Origin: Acridotheres tristis
Taxonomy: Eukaryota; Chordata; Aves; Passeriformes; Sturnidae
NCBI GenBank assembly: GCA_037013685.1
Contig: CM072888.1
Coordinates: 9,219,034-9,283,033, forward strand
DNA: 64,000 nt
Direction of reading: 5' to 3'
Made by a program: the position numbers and the translations under genes. The notes under the pieces are model-generated. The model did not search any database. It worked only from the letters and a program-made list of their open reading frames with translations, and was not told the DNA's origin. This document shows, one piece after another, positions 1-13,943 of the stretch (positions are counted from its first letter, which is position 1; every line of letters begins with the position of its first letter).

Positions 1-1649
1 GGCATTACTGTGCATTGAAAGTCAATACAAATGACAAAAATCTGTAGGCTAATCTTTATTCTGAAACAGGCCAGATCCTGTTTTAGAAATCCAAGTTATC
101 TGGGATTTGGACAACTCTATTAAAGCTTAACACTGTCAGTCCAGCACCGTAAAGAGGCAGATACTTTTTTTTCTGTAAAAAGAGGAAAAAATAATTTTGT
201 CATTAGCCTTTTGAGAAAACTATCCAAAACAGTGAAAATTCCACAGAAATCCAAGAGGTTAAAAAGTATTGTGTTGTCTCAAGCAAGAAATGAGTCTCCA
301 TTTATGATATTAAATAACACTTTAAAAAGTTTAAAGTTTAACAAAAGTGAAGAAGGTGACATTTGTTTTGCACAAACTAAGTATCCCAAAGCTAATACAG
401 TAAAAACATACTGCATACATGAAAAAGAAACTCATCAAGTGTTAATCTGAAATTAATCATTAAATCCTTGTCAAGGACCTTAAAAATCATAACTTTTTTT
501 TTCCCTAGAAAGGTTATGTTTTTAATTTCATGTACTGAAGCTGTATATTTTCCTCTCATCTATCAATTCAGTTTTTAAATCTAATTTTTACTGCATTATT
601 AGTGAAATAACTCTTTCTTCTCTCACATACTTCTGGACTAGTAGTGCAGAGAATTTAATTTCCAAAATAGAAGTCATTTGTGAATAAATTATTTTTTTTT
701 TTTTTTTAAAAGGAATATCAGGTACTGGACATCCAAAAATATTCTTATCATGCATTCCACTTCCCAAAGTTTTCTAGACTTTGAGAAATTGTTAATTCTA
801 AGCGGAAAGATAATTCTAATCATAGCTCAGTGTTTTTCTACCAACTGTTAAAGAAATACTGATTATTTCTTGGTGATTCTTGTGTTTATTATCCATTCTT
901 CAAGATTTTGGGACATACCAGCAAGGCTTTCACCTTGCAGAGCCACGAAGACACAGCAGACTTCAACAAACATGACAAAGTCTGAGTTATAGCTCTGGGT
1001 AAAAAGTCTTCAGTCTTCACATGCAGAAAGCACTTGGAAATGCAGTAGACATGTGAGTCTTGACTGTTAATGCAAAGTGTGTGCATAAAATTTACAGAGT
1101 TTAGTCTCCTGTTGAGCTTGTGAGATTCAGAGCACTGAAGGTTGCAGGGTGAAAGCCAAAGATTTAATTTGCGCTTTCTACTGAGCACCTAAATGGGATT
1201 CAGATTGATTTGTAGGATTGAATTGGATTGAATTCAATATTATAATTTGCAGCTACACCAGAAAAAAAACAGGAGCCGTGCTGGTTCTCCACGTGAGGAT
1301 CATAGCTGCACAGGGCAGACTGGCTCCCAAGGACAATAAAATACACAGGGCATGAGCAGTGGGCACAAAAGACTCACCCTGGGCTAGTACCTTCCCTCTA
1401 TGTCAGAAACGTGCACATGGGGCCAGGCTGGGAATTCTGGCTGAACATTTCTGAAGTAAGGTATTTCAGCCTTTGGATTCATAAAGGGGACAGTATATTA
1501 ACACTTGCCCTTCTAAATAAAGATATATAAATATTAAAGAAATAAAAGAATAATTCTATTTGAACATAAAATATCAATGTATTTTCTGTGCATCCACCTA
1601 GAAATCACAGACTTGTGTTGATTCTGAAGACTGATTTTCTGTGCATTAA
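1..1649. other. AT-rich unique sequence, no gene seen
   Basis: I see only non-coding AT-rich DNA, including a 16-base T run at 692-707. A somewhat GC-richer patch lies at about 1270-1440 but matches no repeat or exon I recognise. The short open frames here have no recognisable product. Confidence 0.6.
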
Positions 1650-1840
1650 TCGAAGAATTGTTAAGTTTGGAAAAGACCTCTAAGATCAACAAGTCCAACC
1701 ATCAGCCCAGCACTGCCATGTTTACCACTAAACCATATCCCAAAGCACCACATCTGGATGTGTTTTCAGCACCTCCACAGATGATGACTTCACCATTTTC
1801 TTGGGCAACCTGTTCCCATGCTTGACCACCCAAAAGAAAA
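1650..1840 (-). mobile_element. CR1 LINE 3'-end fragment
   Basis: Read on the minus strand, this is the tail of an avian CR1 retrotransposon. On the plus strand it shows the reverse-complement landmarks in order: TTGGAAAAGACCTCTAAGAT, AGTCCAACCATCAGCCCAGC, ACCACTAAACCATATCCC, and GGGCAACCTGTTCCCATGCT. It covers the last coding residues and the short 3' UTR only, about 190 bp of an element whose full length is about 4.5 kb, so it is strongly 5'-truncated as is usual for this family. The same 3' UTR type, in the opposite orientation, ends the element at 16768-17432. No function is retained. The strand and family call are firm; the subfamily and exact ends are not. Confidence 0.9.
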
Positions 1841-4800
1841 TTCAGACAATAATTTTTTTCCTAATATCAAATTAAGGTTAATATACAAGCAACAAAAAGG
1901 AAAACATCAGGCTATTTTTAAGCTCCATCCTCAATCAGAAGCCTCGGCATAGCATGACGAAAACAAAAGCAAAATTAAAAAATTATCCCATAGCAACAAA
2001 TTTTTGTGCTTACAGGAGTAATACTGGCCTACTGTAAGGTACTTAAGAAAAAGGCAGGGATATATCTTAATGTATATTCTGTCTACTTGCTTCTCTCTGC
2101 CTCAACTTGTGGAGACCTGTGAAACATTATCTTTAGACCTCCACACCAAAATGGTCTTTTTTGTCATTAAATACAATTTAATCCAAACATTTGCAGCTTT
2201 AAAATGTAATATCATGTGTTTTCTTTCAGATAATCCATATGAAGTGAAGTTTTTGCTGCTTTTTGCAGCTGCATTTTAAAAGGAAGTAAGCACTGGCTAG
2301 GAAAATGTATCATAAAATTACCCACTCTCACCAATAAACTGCTAAAAAAGAGCTGGTTTGCACACTAAGAAGATCACAATGCGAGCACACAATTTAAAGC
2401 TAATGGTTTTATAGGCCAAAGCCACTAGCAGGGCATCCTTATCCTGCAGTGTGAATAGGATTATCCCTGCAAACATTCCCCTAACATAGAATTAAGCTGT
2501 CAAGTTTACTTTGCTGCTGCATGGAGGTATGCACAAAATGAACACAAGTTCAGGTCAAGTGTAATACTGCTCGACTATCACAAATTGCTCATGGGGCAAG
2601 AAAAAATAGGAGGAGAAAAAAGTCAAGAGCTGAATTGCTGCTGCTAAGCATATTTTAGGACATGAACATTATTAGTCTTAAACAGAATTACTGAATCGTG
2701 CTGAAAAGATGGTGACAACCATTTTAATGAAACTTTGTTTAAAGTATATCTATTTTGGACTTTAAACTCCTCAAATATCCTTGTCTTAAGATCCTTCTAA
2801 TTTTATTCCCGGAATTACCATCTCACAAACATGTTTGCTTCCTTACTTAATTATAGAAAACTATTAACGTTAGTCTAAAAATACACAAAATTACAACTGT
2901 AAGCAGTTGAATATTCATGAATTCTCTATTACACTCCCACAAAAACAGTCATAAAGTAGGTTATGAATTTTTTTCCACTCAGTTTGCACACATCAGCAGC
3001 CTAAAGAGATTTCCATACCCCCACATACATCTGAAAACATGTCTAACATTGTCTATCAGTGTTTGCTGGTTAGACCGAAAAAATGAAAAAGAAAAAAAGA
3101 AAAAAAGAAGGAACTGCTATCACTTTGTTAATCGCAGAGCACTGTGCTGAAATTGTAACAGAGGTAGAAACAACTGCATATAATAATGTCTATAAAATCA
3201 CAAGCAGCATAGACTCATGAAGCATGAGTTATTCTCCTTTCCCATACAATTAAGGCACTGAACCAAACCATCAGGAAATACCAAAAAAGTTCATGTGATC
3301 CACAAGAAAACTAAGGATAAATTTGTCTTTCCCATGCCAAAACATCAGTCTCTCTCAAACCTTCTCGAAAAACAACAAAAAATGCAGCAGAGGTTACTGA
3401 ACACAGAAATTTGTCAAAACCACGCTGAGCAGTGAGAAGCTGGGGACTGGAAGGACACTGGGGAGAAAGCACCATGCAGGCTTTTCCTGATTCCTGTATT
3501 CTCTTACAGATAATGTTGATTTTCCTACTCTCTGGGCATTGGAAGAGAGTTAAAACTAAAGTAAATTAATTTTGTGCTTTCTTTGATGTGACAACCCTAA
3601 GCAAATTGAATAATATATCAAAGAAAATGTTCCCCTTGCAAAATTTTAGGATTTCTACAGGGAGAGGAATTGTTATTTTCAACAGCTATTCTCTGAATAT
3701 TTACAAAGTGAAAATAAAAACAGGAACAATATAAATCAAAAAATCCAACCTAGGTGATTACATGAGAAAAAAACTATACATTTGCAATATTTTCTTTCCT
3801 AAAAAAGAGAAGTTAGTTCAAATTATAACCAAACAAAGTTTAGGACATGAGCTTTTATAAACTGGTAATATATGAAGAAGGAAGATCATTTGAATAACTA
3901 TGCAAGAGCAGATCTCACTTACAAAGATAAAGATTCCTATCTATGAAAAACAAGAAAAGAATTCCTTTAAATACTTTTAAAAGTTAAATATAATTATTTG
4001 GGAACAAAATACATTTACCTCTCAATGCTTTCATGTTACCCATCCGATGGCAAAACCAAATTGCAACACCAGAGAATTACTTCCTTAGAATATATATTTT
4101 CCTTATAAAATGTATTAACAAGTGTGCTTTCCTATTCCTTCCCTCTTTTCATATGTCTTGCATAATTTATTTATTAAAATTATTTTATTTATATGTATAC
4201 ACAATTATATGTATTTATCAGGTCTCAGTAGCTGAATCTTTTCAATGTTGTAGTCTCAGAACCCACAATTCCATTTGATAAGCTTCTCAAACCTACCCAA
4301 AAATAAATACCTACCTTTAACAATCAAATTTTGGCTCCTTATTTCCTGGAATACCCCCACACCTGGCAGATATCCTGAAGCAGATATATATAACAAGGAA
4401 GGGACAATCCAGCAGAATCTATATGACCTACCTCCATATTCCCATGCTTGATAGAAGCTGATCACACATCCACAGCTCATGTGCATCACCCCTGAAGCAG
4501 TGGGACACCTAAGAAGCACATGTAACCTCCTATCACATTTGCTTCAGCATTTTATCCTAAGACCACAGATATTCCTGCTAAATGATCGTCTTCACTAAAT
4601 TGGGATTTTCAGTTGGACTCTGAGCATGCTGACACTGGCTATACACTTCCCTGTCAAAGATTCTACAATTTAGCAAACAACTTCTACTCCTTTGCACCTG
4701 GTCTTCCTGAAACAGTTATTACTGGTCAAGTCCAGAGAGGATTTCTGGAAAAAGTGGAACTATTGATTATGGCTTACATATATATGTATCTTTAATCAAA

Positions 4801-7800
4801 CTGGTGGAGAGTGTAAGAATGCTCATTTTTTTCAGCAAGAATGTCATAGCTTGATCACATATTTAAATATCAATACAATAATTTCACATCTTTTATACAG
4901 ATTAATTTATCCTCTTAACTATTTAGTTTTTCTTATAATTTTTTTTTTGTGTATTAGCAAATTACAGCAATAGAATGGATGACAAAAATGTCTCGAGAAA
5001 AATGTCTCAAGAAAAGCACATTATAGTTCCAATACGAGCATCATTGGTCATTTGGCACCTTGTATTACATTTAAGGGTAACTCTCAGTTTGAGCTTTTAA
5101 CCACCTTGAGATGCTCCAATTAATAAAGAAATCCTTGAAAGATAAATTGACTGTTTGTTTAATACAAAGTCTAGGTTTCTCTTCAGTTCCTATGAGATTA
5201 TTTAATCCCATAGGTACTAAATCAATACAGAGAAGTACATATTTTTACTTTAATAAATTCAATCAAGACTATCATTTAGAGGAAATGTGTTTCTCACCCT
5301 GCCCCAAGCCTCCCACAAAATATGAAACTTTGGTCAGTATGGATAGCTATGTCCACAAACAATTCCTCACTGCCAGAGCACACTATCATATCCAATTATT
5401 TTCCATTATATTTTTACTATATTATTTAACAGTATCAATAAATCAAAATTTTCAGTGAAAACACACTCCCTTTTGAAAGTCTACTTGCTATTCTGTTTAA
5501 ATTAAATGTTGTGCACATCAGAGCTAAAGGGTGCTAGCACTCAAAGGAAAGGGTATGGCATTCAAGGGATACTGAAATTCAGCCCTGATGCAACTAGTAC
5601 TCCAAAAAACTTTCTTCATGGATGACTTTTCCTGCAAGTTTTAGTTAAACATTTATTTCATATCACATTTATTTAAAATAAAATTGTATTATGTTCATAA
5701 GATGTATTTTATTGAAGACAACTTCATTTCGAGCCATTCTGTCAGAGGCTTGTCTTTGTGAAATTAAAAAAAAAAAAATGCACATAGCACTTAGAAATAA
5801 AATTTGTGAGGAAATCGGCTGTGTAAGATTACAGCTTAAATCAAATTTCACACCATGAGAGGGATTCACAATAGCATTAAAAAAATAATCTATTTTTTCA
5901 ACTGCCAGTGATTCAGAAAAGCCAATAACATGGTGTTGGATAGCAGATAAATTATTTTATTTAAATAGAATATAGACCCAAAATTGAGGGATTCATAAAA
6001 TAAAAGCCTCCTAAAAAGATATCTTCAAGGCATTTCATTAGAACTGTTCAGAGCAACAGGTTTAAATGGATAAGATTGATAATAAGCTTAAAATATTACC
6101 TGATTTCTCCGAAGAAATGAGCTCCTACTCTAAAAAGTAGACTGCTAGTATGGATATAAACACACCATTTTAAAAACAAGTGAGCAAAGACAATCAAAAC
6201 AGGGGTGTAGAAAACTGAGATATCAAAAAAAAAAAAGACTAAAGATGCTGAAAACCAGAAAACCTCCATATTGTCAAGGAAAAAAAGTAAGAGGACTCTA
6301 TTTAAAAAGAATGACTGGTACACAGAGTGCAAATAACTTTGAAGATTTTGGAACTTTTTCTTAAGAGCTTCCACACAAGCTCACAGTCATTGTTAGCTGT
6401 TATGATGCATTTTTAACAAGATTTTGAGCAGGTAATTAGGAAGTCAAATTACTCCCTTTTGATGCCAAACTTCATGCTATTGACAGCATTCTTCACCATG
6501 GTGTTACACATAGGAACAGTGATAATTTCTAGCTGGCTCCAAGCTCCCCTGCCACCGAAATGCAAATTGCAAAGTTCAGTTTGATTTTCACTGCACACCT
6601 CTGGCAGGATTTGGCATGCAGTCAGTACTGACAGGAAGAACCTGGCAACTTCTAATCTAGAGCCCCATATGTTTGTTTGCTTATTAGAGGATTTCATAGT
6701 ATATTTGTGGTTACCATACAACCATATTTAACTTTTCTAGCATGCATGATATAATAACATTTGGAAAGTTTTACTGGGCATACTGAAGTGGGTGACCATG
6801 TGAAGAATCTAGAAGCTACTGTGCTCCTAACTTACTTTTTGGGTTCTGAAATACTTAAAAGTCTCTTATATTAATAGTTGGAGGCTTCTTAAATTCAAGA
6901 TTATATTGAATAATTTATATGATATTCATAATTATGACGTTCCTATAGCACAAAAAATGCACTCAGCCATAGGCATCAGGATGTAAAGACAAATTTAAAT
7001 TTAACTTTGAAGTTAATTCCTCTCAAAATATATAATTCTCACCTTGCCTTCAAGGATATACTTTCTCCAAGAGTTCAGAAGACCATAAACCTTTTCAATG
7101 GATTAGAATTTACATTACTACTTCCCTGAAAATATTTTGCCTTCATCTTTCTAACAGACACATGGAAACTGAGCATTCCTGCTTTTCCCCAAGTTGCCAA
7201 CACTGTTTAAAAAGAAGCAGGCCTGCAAGAGCTTAGCATCAACTCCCATGTACCACCATGAACGCCTGCAGCTGACATCAAAACCAACTGGGCACTGAAG
7301 GCTGAAGAAATGCAAGAACCAGATTTTGTTTCAGTAAGATTATTAGACAAGGCATTGCATGTCATGGCCCATTAAGGCACAGTTTAGAATTAATTTTCAG
7401 AGGCTTTAGAGGACTGTTTTGAGCACCTAATGGTAAGAGGATTTTGCATCACTCCTTTCTGCCTTTTTTTCAGAGGATAGGTAAAAACAAGAACAAAAGT
7501 ATTTAAGCTAGCAGTAGATAACATTAATCTTCTTTTTTCATCACCTTTACAGTGTTAGCTTATCATATCAAGCTGAAAGCAGGCTTTCATTTTTTAAAAC
7601 AGGTTTAATTTTACTCAAATTTGTTGAAATACCATGATCTTAGGAGACAAGATAAACATGTGAGATTTCCAGTATACTTCCAACTCCAAAATTAATTCCA
7701 TTTCACTGGCAGAACACAACATTTTTTAATGATCAACTTCTGATCAACTGGAAAACATACACCCTCATTAAAAGGATCTCATTTCAATGATCATTTGCTT

Positions 7801-10800
7801 CTGCCAGATGAGCCCACCACAGCAATCTCTTTCCAACCTCTCTTTTCCACACTACCTTCCTCCAACAGCCCTGGTGAAGTTTTTAGGCTGTTTCAACTCT
7901 CCTACTGATATTATCCTATTTTGGCAAAGACTTTGAACACTGGAGCAATGCCAGGACCTGGATGTTGTCCCTTGCTTCAGCTTGGAAGAATGACAGGACA
8001 CACCTCTGCCATCCCTAGCCTATGATGCAGCCTCTGACTCCATGTAAGAAATTGAATCAGCTTGAAGCCTTTACAGAGCCTGACACATGGGGGTCTGGGA
8101 GGAGGATAAACGGGAAGGAAAGTCCTGCCTGAACAAAACCTTAACACACAGGTATGCAAAAAGCCACACAAGGTCTCATTAATGTCCCAGAACTGCAGCC
8201 TTGTGTACCAGCAGTGAGTGAACTCGGCATATCCTGTAACTCCTGGTGCTCAAGGCACACACAGCATGACTTGTGACAAGGTGTTAATCACACCGTGCTG
8301 TAGAGCTGAGAACCTGCCTGCCCTTCCTGCTGCATCTTGGGGACAGAGGTTTTCCCTTATTCTTGTCTGGTGAGCAGCAGTGACATTCAGCTGGCATTTA
8401 ACAGAGACATAAGTGCCATGAATAGAAGTGTCAGCAGGACAGAGTTCCTCCATCACCTCCAGCCTGGTGCTGACATGCTGGTCGTAAACAAAGCAAGACA
8501 AGATAGTCTCAGGTGCTTTGAATAAGTAACAGGCTCCTTAAAACTTTGGAAAATATATTTTTGTGTCATTTCTGATAGTCTCCTTGGCAAGCTTCAGAGA
8601 AAGCTGGATGTGCAATTTTCAGATCCAATTTGGGGCCTCTTTTCCTTTACAAAGTCATCATCTGAGAAATAAAATTGCAAGATTTTATAATATAAAATTG
8701 TGACTTTGCAGACCTTTTGTCACTGCTTTACACTTGCAAGGCTCTTTGCATGTTCATAGCTCACAACATCGATATGTTCTCTGTCTACAAGAAGTAATTT
8801 CTAAATCGATTAGCTGGAAAAAAATCCTGCCAATGCAGTTCAAATTGAAAATACCATTCTTGCAGACAAAATGTTCATATGAAGGTTCACTTATTAACAA
8901 TTACCTAGCACAAGAATGGGCAATACCTGAAAGAAGCAAGGAACTTATTTTATCTATTTTTTTTTCCCCTGTCCATGTCCTTTTATTAAGTTCAGGCAGA
9001 GTCAAAACTCAGGGAAGTTTCTTTCTTTCTTGCCCACTCCTTCAACTATATTGATTAAAAAATTTTGGTTTGATACAGCTCTTTTTAACAGACAATGTAA
9101 GCTTTCTTTCATTTCTGGAAAGAAATAGAACCACTCCAGGACCAGTCTTGAATGAAGATTTAGTTAAAAAAAACTTTTAAAAAAAGCTGTAGTGACTCAA
9201 CTCTAATCTAAACTGTATTTTGTTTCTTTCTGTTACAGCTGTAAATTACAATGCAAACTCTATCAGAAATTTAATAGTTACACTATGCCATTTAATTTTT
9301 TTCAGCGTTTAATAGGTAAATGAAATACCACCATAATTGTGGCTTTTCTAGTCTCGGTCCTATTTTTAAGCCACATTATGCAAGTGAAAGACTGAAGGAT
9401 ATTGTATTCTTCCACACCAGCACTGAGGTGCACATCTCTATCTGACGTGTTGGTTCCTGTGGCTGATTCACCTGCTCTCCTTGCCCAGCCCTTCGAGCAG
9501 CCTTGTCTGCTCATGAGCACCCAACAGGGCAGGGCTCACAGGAAACAGGGCTTTCACTGCCCTGGCACTCACACACAATGCTTAAAATGTCCTTATGTGC
9601 TTCTGATTCAGGAGTTAACTCTTAAATTCTCAAAGATGGCTTGTTTTGAAAAATAGGAACTGATATTGGTTTAAGTAAGCCCTTATTTTCGGCAAGTTTT
9701 CTAAGCTCAAATACATCTCTTTTTCTTCTCCAGGGAACAGCATGTTTGTCTTTCTCCAATATATTTATGGTTCGAATAGAGGTTTTCAGATGTCTAACAA
9801 GGTATATCTCCTGGCTTCTGAAATAAAATGCATCCTAAGACTGTAAAATTTACCATATTATATACTATCATTTAAATGAGGAACTCGGAGACATTATTTG
9901 TAACCATTTAAAATACTTAAAAGGATTTCATAAGAAACATATCCCATGTATCTGTTTCTGACACATTTCATTTAAAGTTTAAAGAATAAGAATGTCAGAA
10001 AGGCTTTGCTCAATGCAATCCCAAGTATAAAATGGAGATAATAGTTCTGTAATTTTCTTCTTCCACAAAATTATCCTCATCACCATCATGCTTGCATTAG
10101 TCAATTTACAAAATCAAACATTATTAATGCAATCATTCAAGAATGTGTTTTACTGACCACCTATATCCACTGGTCTACTGATCTCACTAGATCAACTCTT
10201 GAAAGCCACTGCAACGAAGTCTTCAGAAATAGTGTTTCTATCAATTTTTTATTATGGAAGCAACAGATGTTTCTTTCTGTGTTGACAGGAAAAATTAGCT
10301 TCATAAAGTCATGATGTTTTGGTTTAAGATACCAAGAGGTTGTTTAGATTAAAACTGGAAACAGAGTTTTCAATTTGTATTGTTGGGAAATATCTAGAAG
10401 TTTAAACTTTGAGAAAGCTTTCAGCAATATGCTGAGCTATAAGTTATGCAGACCTAAGAATTACTAAGCTTTATAGAATTCTTAGTGTCAGGAAAGGGAA
10501 GGGAAAACTGATTTTTTTCAAGTATTTATCTCTGATGAAATAGGTTATCTACTTCCACACAACCCCCTTTTCAAACTCGTGCTAAATTGAAGGAAGCAGA
10601 AAATTATTCCTGTCCCAGTTGTCAGGGGAATTAACATTAACTTCATCCTAGTAAGAGTAGTAAATTATCAGCTACAAATGAGTTCATGATTTGGTCCAAA
10701 TATAATACAAATACATGAGCTTAATCAAAATAGATTTCAAATTCCTGGATAACTTTGGGATCATCTCAGAGCTTCTCATGCCTATTAAGAGCATATTAAC

Positions 10801-12051
10801 AAAATCACTTTGGCACTCCTGTGACACTTTCACAGATTCCTTTACTGAATTCTTCATTTCATCCTGTTTTTCAAACCAGACTACAATGGAAATCATTTCA
10901 GGTACAACTTGAAGTAATACTATTACAAACTGCGTTTGAAAAACCTCCTTCAGTGGTAACCAAGATACCTATACTTATAAAAATGGGGATGCTACAGCAC
11001 TTTGCACCCTGAACCAAGCCTCTAATTTGCTGCATCTTCCTACATTTTTTACAATTCTAAGAGCATCTCAGAGAGGAATATACTGTTTGTCACTATTTTA
11101 CATACAGAGAATAATCCTTAATGAAAGGAAAAATAAACAGCAGCTTTTTTATTAAATTCCTTTAACTTGTATTGAATGCCAAAATATTTAAATCCCACTT
11201 CTACGACAGAATCTCTAGGTTGTTTCAACAGAATAATTATTTCTACAAAAGATAGAAGAAAGCCTTTATTGTTGTATGAAAAGGAAGTGGAGATGTCAGA
11301 CCAATGATTTTGATCCTGCTCATGTGGAATTGCTACTGTAAAACAAAATAAGCAAACAGTGGGAAGGTGGCTTGGTATGCCAACAACACACAGCCACTGA
11401 TGCTTTCACTTGTATGAGAAAAGCACCACTGACTGATAGAATACCTTGATGCAGCCTCTCCTTCTTGAAACAAAAGAATGCACAAAGATTCCAGTAGAGA
11501 TTTCACTTTTATTTCACATGGAATTTGCCTTTTGTGCCCTATGAGCACGTAAGGGAGAAGCTTAATATATTGATATCCTGTATCAATATATAGAATATTC
11601 TTCCATGTAAACCACGTCACTGAAGAGCAGCTCAGAGATACAGGTGAATGCCAGAGCAGCAGATGGATCACTGAGGAAGTGCTCCATGCAGAGTGCTCAT
11701 AAGCTGTTTCTCACCTACCCTTCCCCAGTTATTCACCATATATTAAGTTCTCCCAGCAACTAAATTAGCAGAACCACCCTGGGGACCAGCAACAACTCAA
11801 TGACTTCTATGAAGCCTAAAGTGGTCCTGCCATCTAGAGGAAAATTGGCTTCAAGGCTTCGGGGGAAAAAAAAAAAATCAGGAGTCATTCAGAGGAGCAT
11901 CCAGCAGCACTGGGGAATCCACTGTGCAAGGACAGGAAGCCCAAATTCCTTTGAAGACACTTTGCCTTGGAAATTTTGAAGTTTAATTGATACCTATAGA
12001 TCTGCATGCATTAGTAATTTGCCTTGGTCTGATTTTCCATTTTAACTTTAG
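1841..12051. other. AT-rich unique sequence, no gene seen
   Basis: About 10 kb without a recognised gene or young repeat. It contains a purine-rich A/G tract at about 3080-3112 and somewhat GC-richer patches at about 7850-8500 and 9400-9560. It also has a perfect inverted repeat at 11565-11591 with 11-bp AT-rich arms and a 5-nt loop. Open frames up to 115 codons occur on both strands, but they overlap one another, resemble no family I know and show no clear coding bias, so I have not called them. Confidence 0.55.
11565..11591. repeat. Short perfect inverted repeat
   Basis: ATATATTGATA at 11565-11575 is followed by a 5-nt spacer and its exact reverse complement at 11581-11591. The arms are almost all A and T, so a chance origin in this composition is plausible. 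There is no T run after it that would suggest a terminator, and no sign of a small RNA gene. Confidence 0.5.
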
Positions 12052-12131
12052 CAGATAACAGAAGCATCAAACAAAAAAGCTGATCAGAAAGTCGTTAGTA
12101 AGAAAAAAGCAACAAGTACTGCTGCCAAATA
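12052..12131 (+). other. Exon-like island, unassigned
   Basis: The segment follows a plausible splice acceptor (TTTTAACTTTAG, with an alternative AG three bases later). It stays open for 26 codons in one frame, ending at a TAG at 12129-12131. The other two forward frames close early. The peptide is rich in Lys, Ala and Ser, with a run such as SKKKATSTAAK before the stop. A strong donor-like GTAAGA lies inside it at about 12095, which would give an exon of about 43-46 nt. I do not recognise the protein. A-rich DNA readily yields lysine-rich frames by chance, so this may be nothing. It is listed because acceptor, open frame and donor coincide. Confidence 0.15.
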
Positions 12132-13806
12132 GGTTTCTGCATTGCTTGCCTCATGTATTTGTGATTTATTACATCTTTTTCTGCACAGAAAGGTGATTTA
12201 GAGAGAATTTGTTTGAACATTAAACTCTGGAAAGCAGTAGGGGTCTGCTAGGAAGGCAAGACTGATTCAGCAAGAAATGGATTTGAAACTTCCTTGGAAA
12301 AACATGATATAGCAAAAAATCATGCAGCCCAGCCTACCTCTGCTGTGGTCTTTCAATTTTTTTGTGGGCTGTCCCATTAGGTAGAAGATACAAGACAGCT
12401 TCCACTGAACACATGATGCAAGGAAATAGTAAAATGGAGAGAAGAGAGTTAAAACTAAGAAAATTTATCATACACTTCAACAACTGATAGAACATTTATC
12501 AAGTTTAGTGAAATAGATTCATTAACACTTTCAGAGAATAAAGACCTCAGGGAAAAGAAGTGGGTTTATATTTTAAAGAGGTGTCAGTCATACATATCCC
12601 AGTGGCTGTAGCTCTTATTGTATTCAAAAGTTAGAAACTGGGCATGTTTTTCAGTTTTAACCACGGAGATTGGTGGAAAAGTGATGTTTACACAGCCCAG
12701 AAGACAGCATTTACAGATGGATCAACTAATGTATTGATTGTGGGGTAAAGTGTACATGCAGCAGCAACGACCTATATACTGACATCTAGGCTAAATTTCA
12801 AGACATACAGACACTCATAGTGTTAAATAGCAACCTATTAAAAAAATCCTTGCCATTCAGGCTATTGAGAAATTTTGTTTAATACACTGTGAGCCTCATC
12901 TTGCCACTGAACTGGTATTAGTCATTCTTGAGTTCAGTGCTGCACTACATTTGCTCTCTTTCTGTGCAGATATAGGAATTTCTTTGCTATGAGGTGCCAT
13001 GATAAATTGCTGGAAGGGCTGGGTTTCTGCAGAGAAGCAGAAGCCAGACTCTCCAGCTTCTTAACAGAAACCCAGTGCCCTGAAGTCCACTATTATGCCA
13101 CCACTACCATTTCTACAAATCCAGAGTCTTCCATCATCACTGCAATGGCCTGCAGCTGCTTTCACACAGCTCAACTACACTGAATACAAATCCAAGGCAC
13201 GTGGGTTCTGCTCCAAGCTAGAAGTGATCTCCTTACCCACCCATTCCTACAATTTGTCATGTCTCACCATCCTACAGGGAACTTCCTACCTGCTCCTGGA
13301 GAAACCTTAAGGCCCTTTAAAGGATAAGGATCATTTACGTTAATATTTCCCCAAGTGTATAGTGCACAAGAATCTAAAACACAGTTATTTAATTTATAAA
13401 TTGCGCTCATTATAACAACTGAGAGACTTCCATCGTGTTCTATTTTTAAATTCAGCATTTCAAAAGGCCACTTGGAGCTCTGCTTTCTTAGATAATCCTC
13501 ATCAGTCGAGGTAACTGGCTTTGAACTTGCTTCTCTTATTCTCAGGTATAGAGATTACCTCATACTATAGTAAGTGCTGATTGTACTGAGGGAGCGCTAA
13601 TTTTCCTGTTCTAAAGTTTATTTCTTTTTTCTTCTCTTGAAATATCACTTTTCGTTCAATCTGTTAGCTCCATTATGGATTTCCTCATAAAAACAATAAA
13701 TAATTTTTCTTTTAATCCTTCCATGTAAGAAAACATCAGGCTTATTATCAGGTTTGTGAGGTTTAAGGAAACACAGAAGAAAAACAAGCATTTTTTTCTG
13801 CTTCAG
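12132..13806. other. Unique sequence, no gene seen
   Basis: Mixed-composition DNA with a slightly GC-richer part at about 13000-13300. Overlapping open frames of 60-70 codons occur there on both strands. None resembles a known domain, and I recognise no repeat. Confidence 0.5.
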
Positions 13807-13943
13807 CTTGCTCCACTGGGAAAGCCTTCTACTATTAAAAAACCTGCTGCTGTCAGAACTGACAGTCAGGTACAATCCTCTGCCACTGATAAATCAGAAA
13901 GTAAGAATCAAGCCAGAAAGCAGCCTCACCACCCTGGATTTTA
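13807..13943 (+). other. Exon-like island, unassigned
   Basis: A very good acceptor context (pyrimidine tract then CTGCTTCAG, ending at 13806) opens a frame starting LAPLGKPSTIKKPAAVRTDSQ, which runs to a TAG at 13941-13943. Two donor-like sites lie inside. CAG|GTACAA at 13869/13870 gives a 63-nt exon of exactly 21 codons. GTAAGA at 13901 gives a 94-nt exon. If neither is used, the stop would make it a terminal exon of 45 codons. The composition is Ser/Thr/Lys/Pro/Gln-rich, like a disordered linker. I cannot name a gene, and the reading phases do not join simply to the island at 12052. It could be a real exon, a decayed exon or chance. Confidence 0.22.

Noticed and set aside
12052..13943. Assignment of the lysine-rich islands to a named gene such as triadin or calpastatin
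   Set aside because: Only general composition and small-exon style agree; no specific stretch of residues matches what I know of these proteins.
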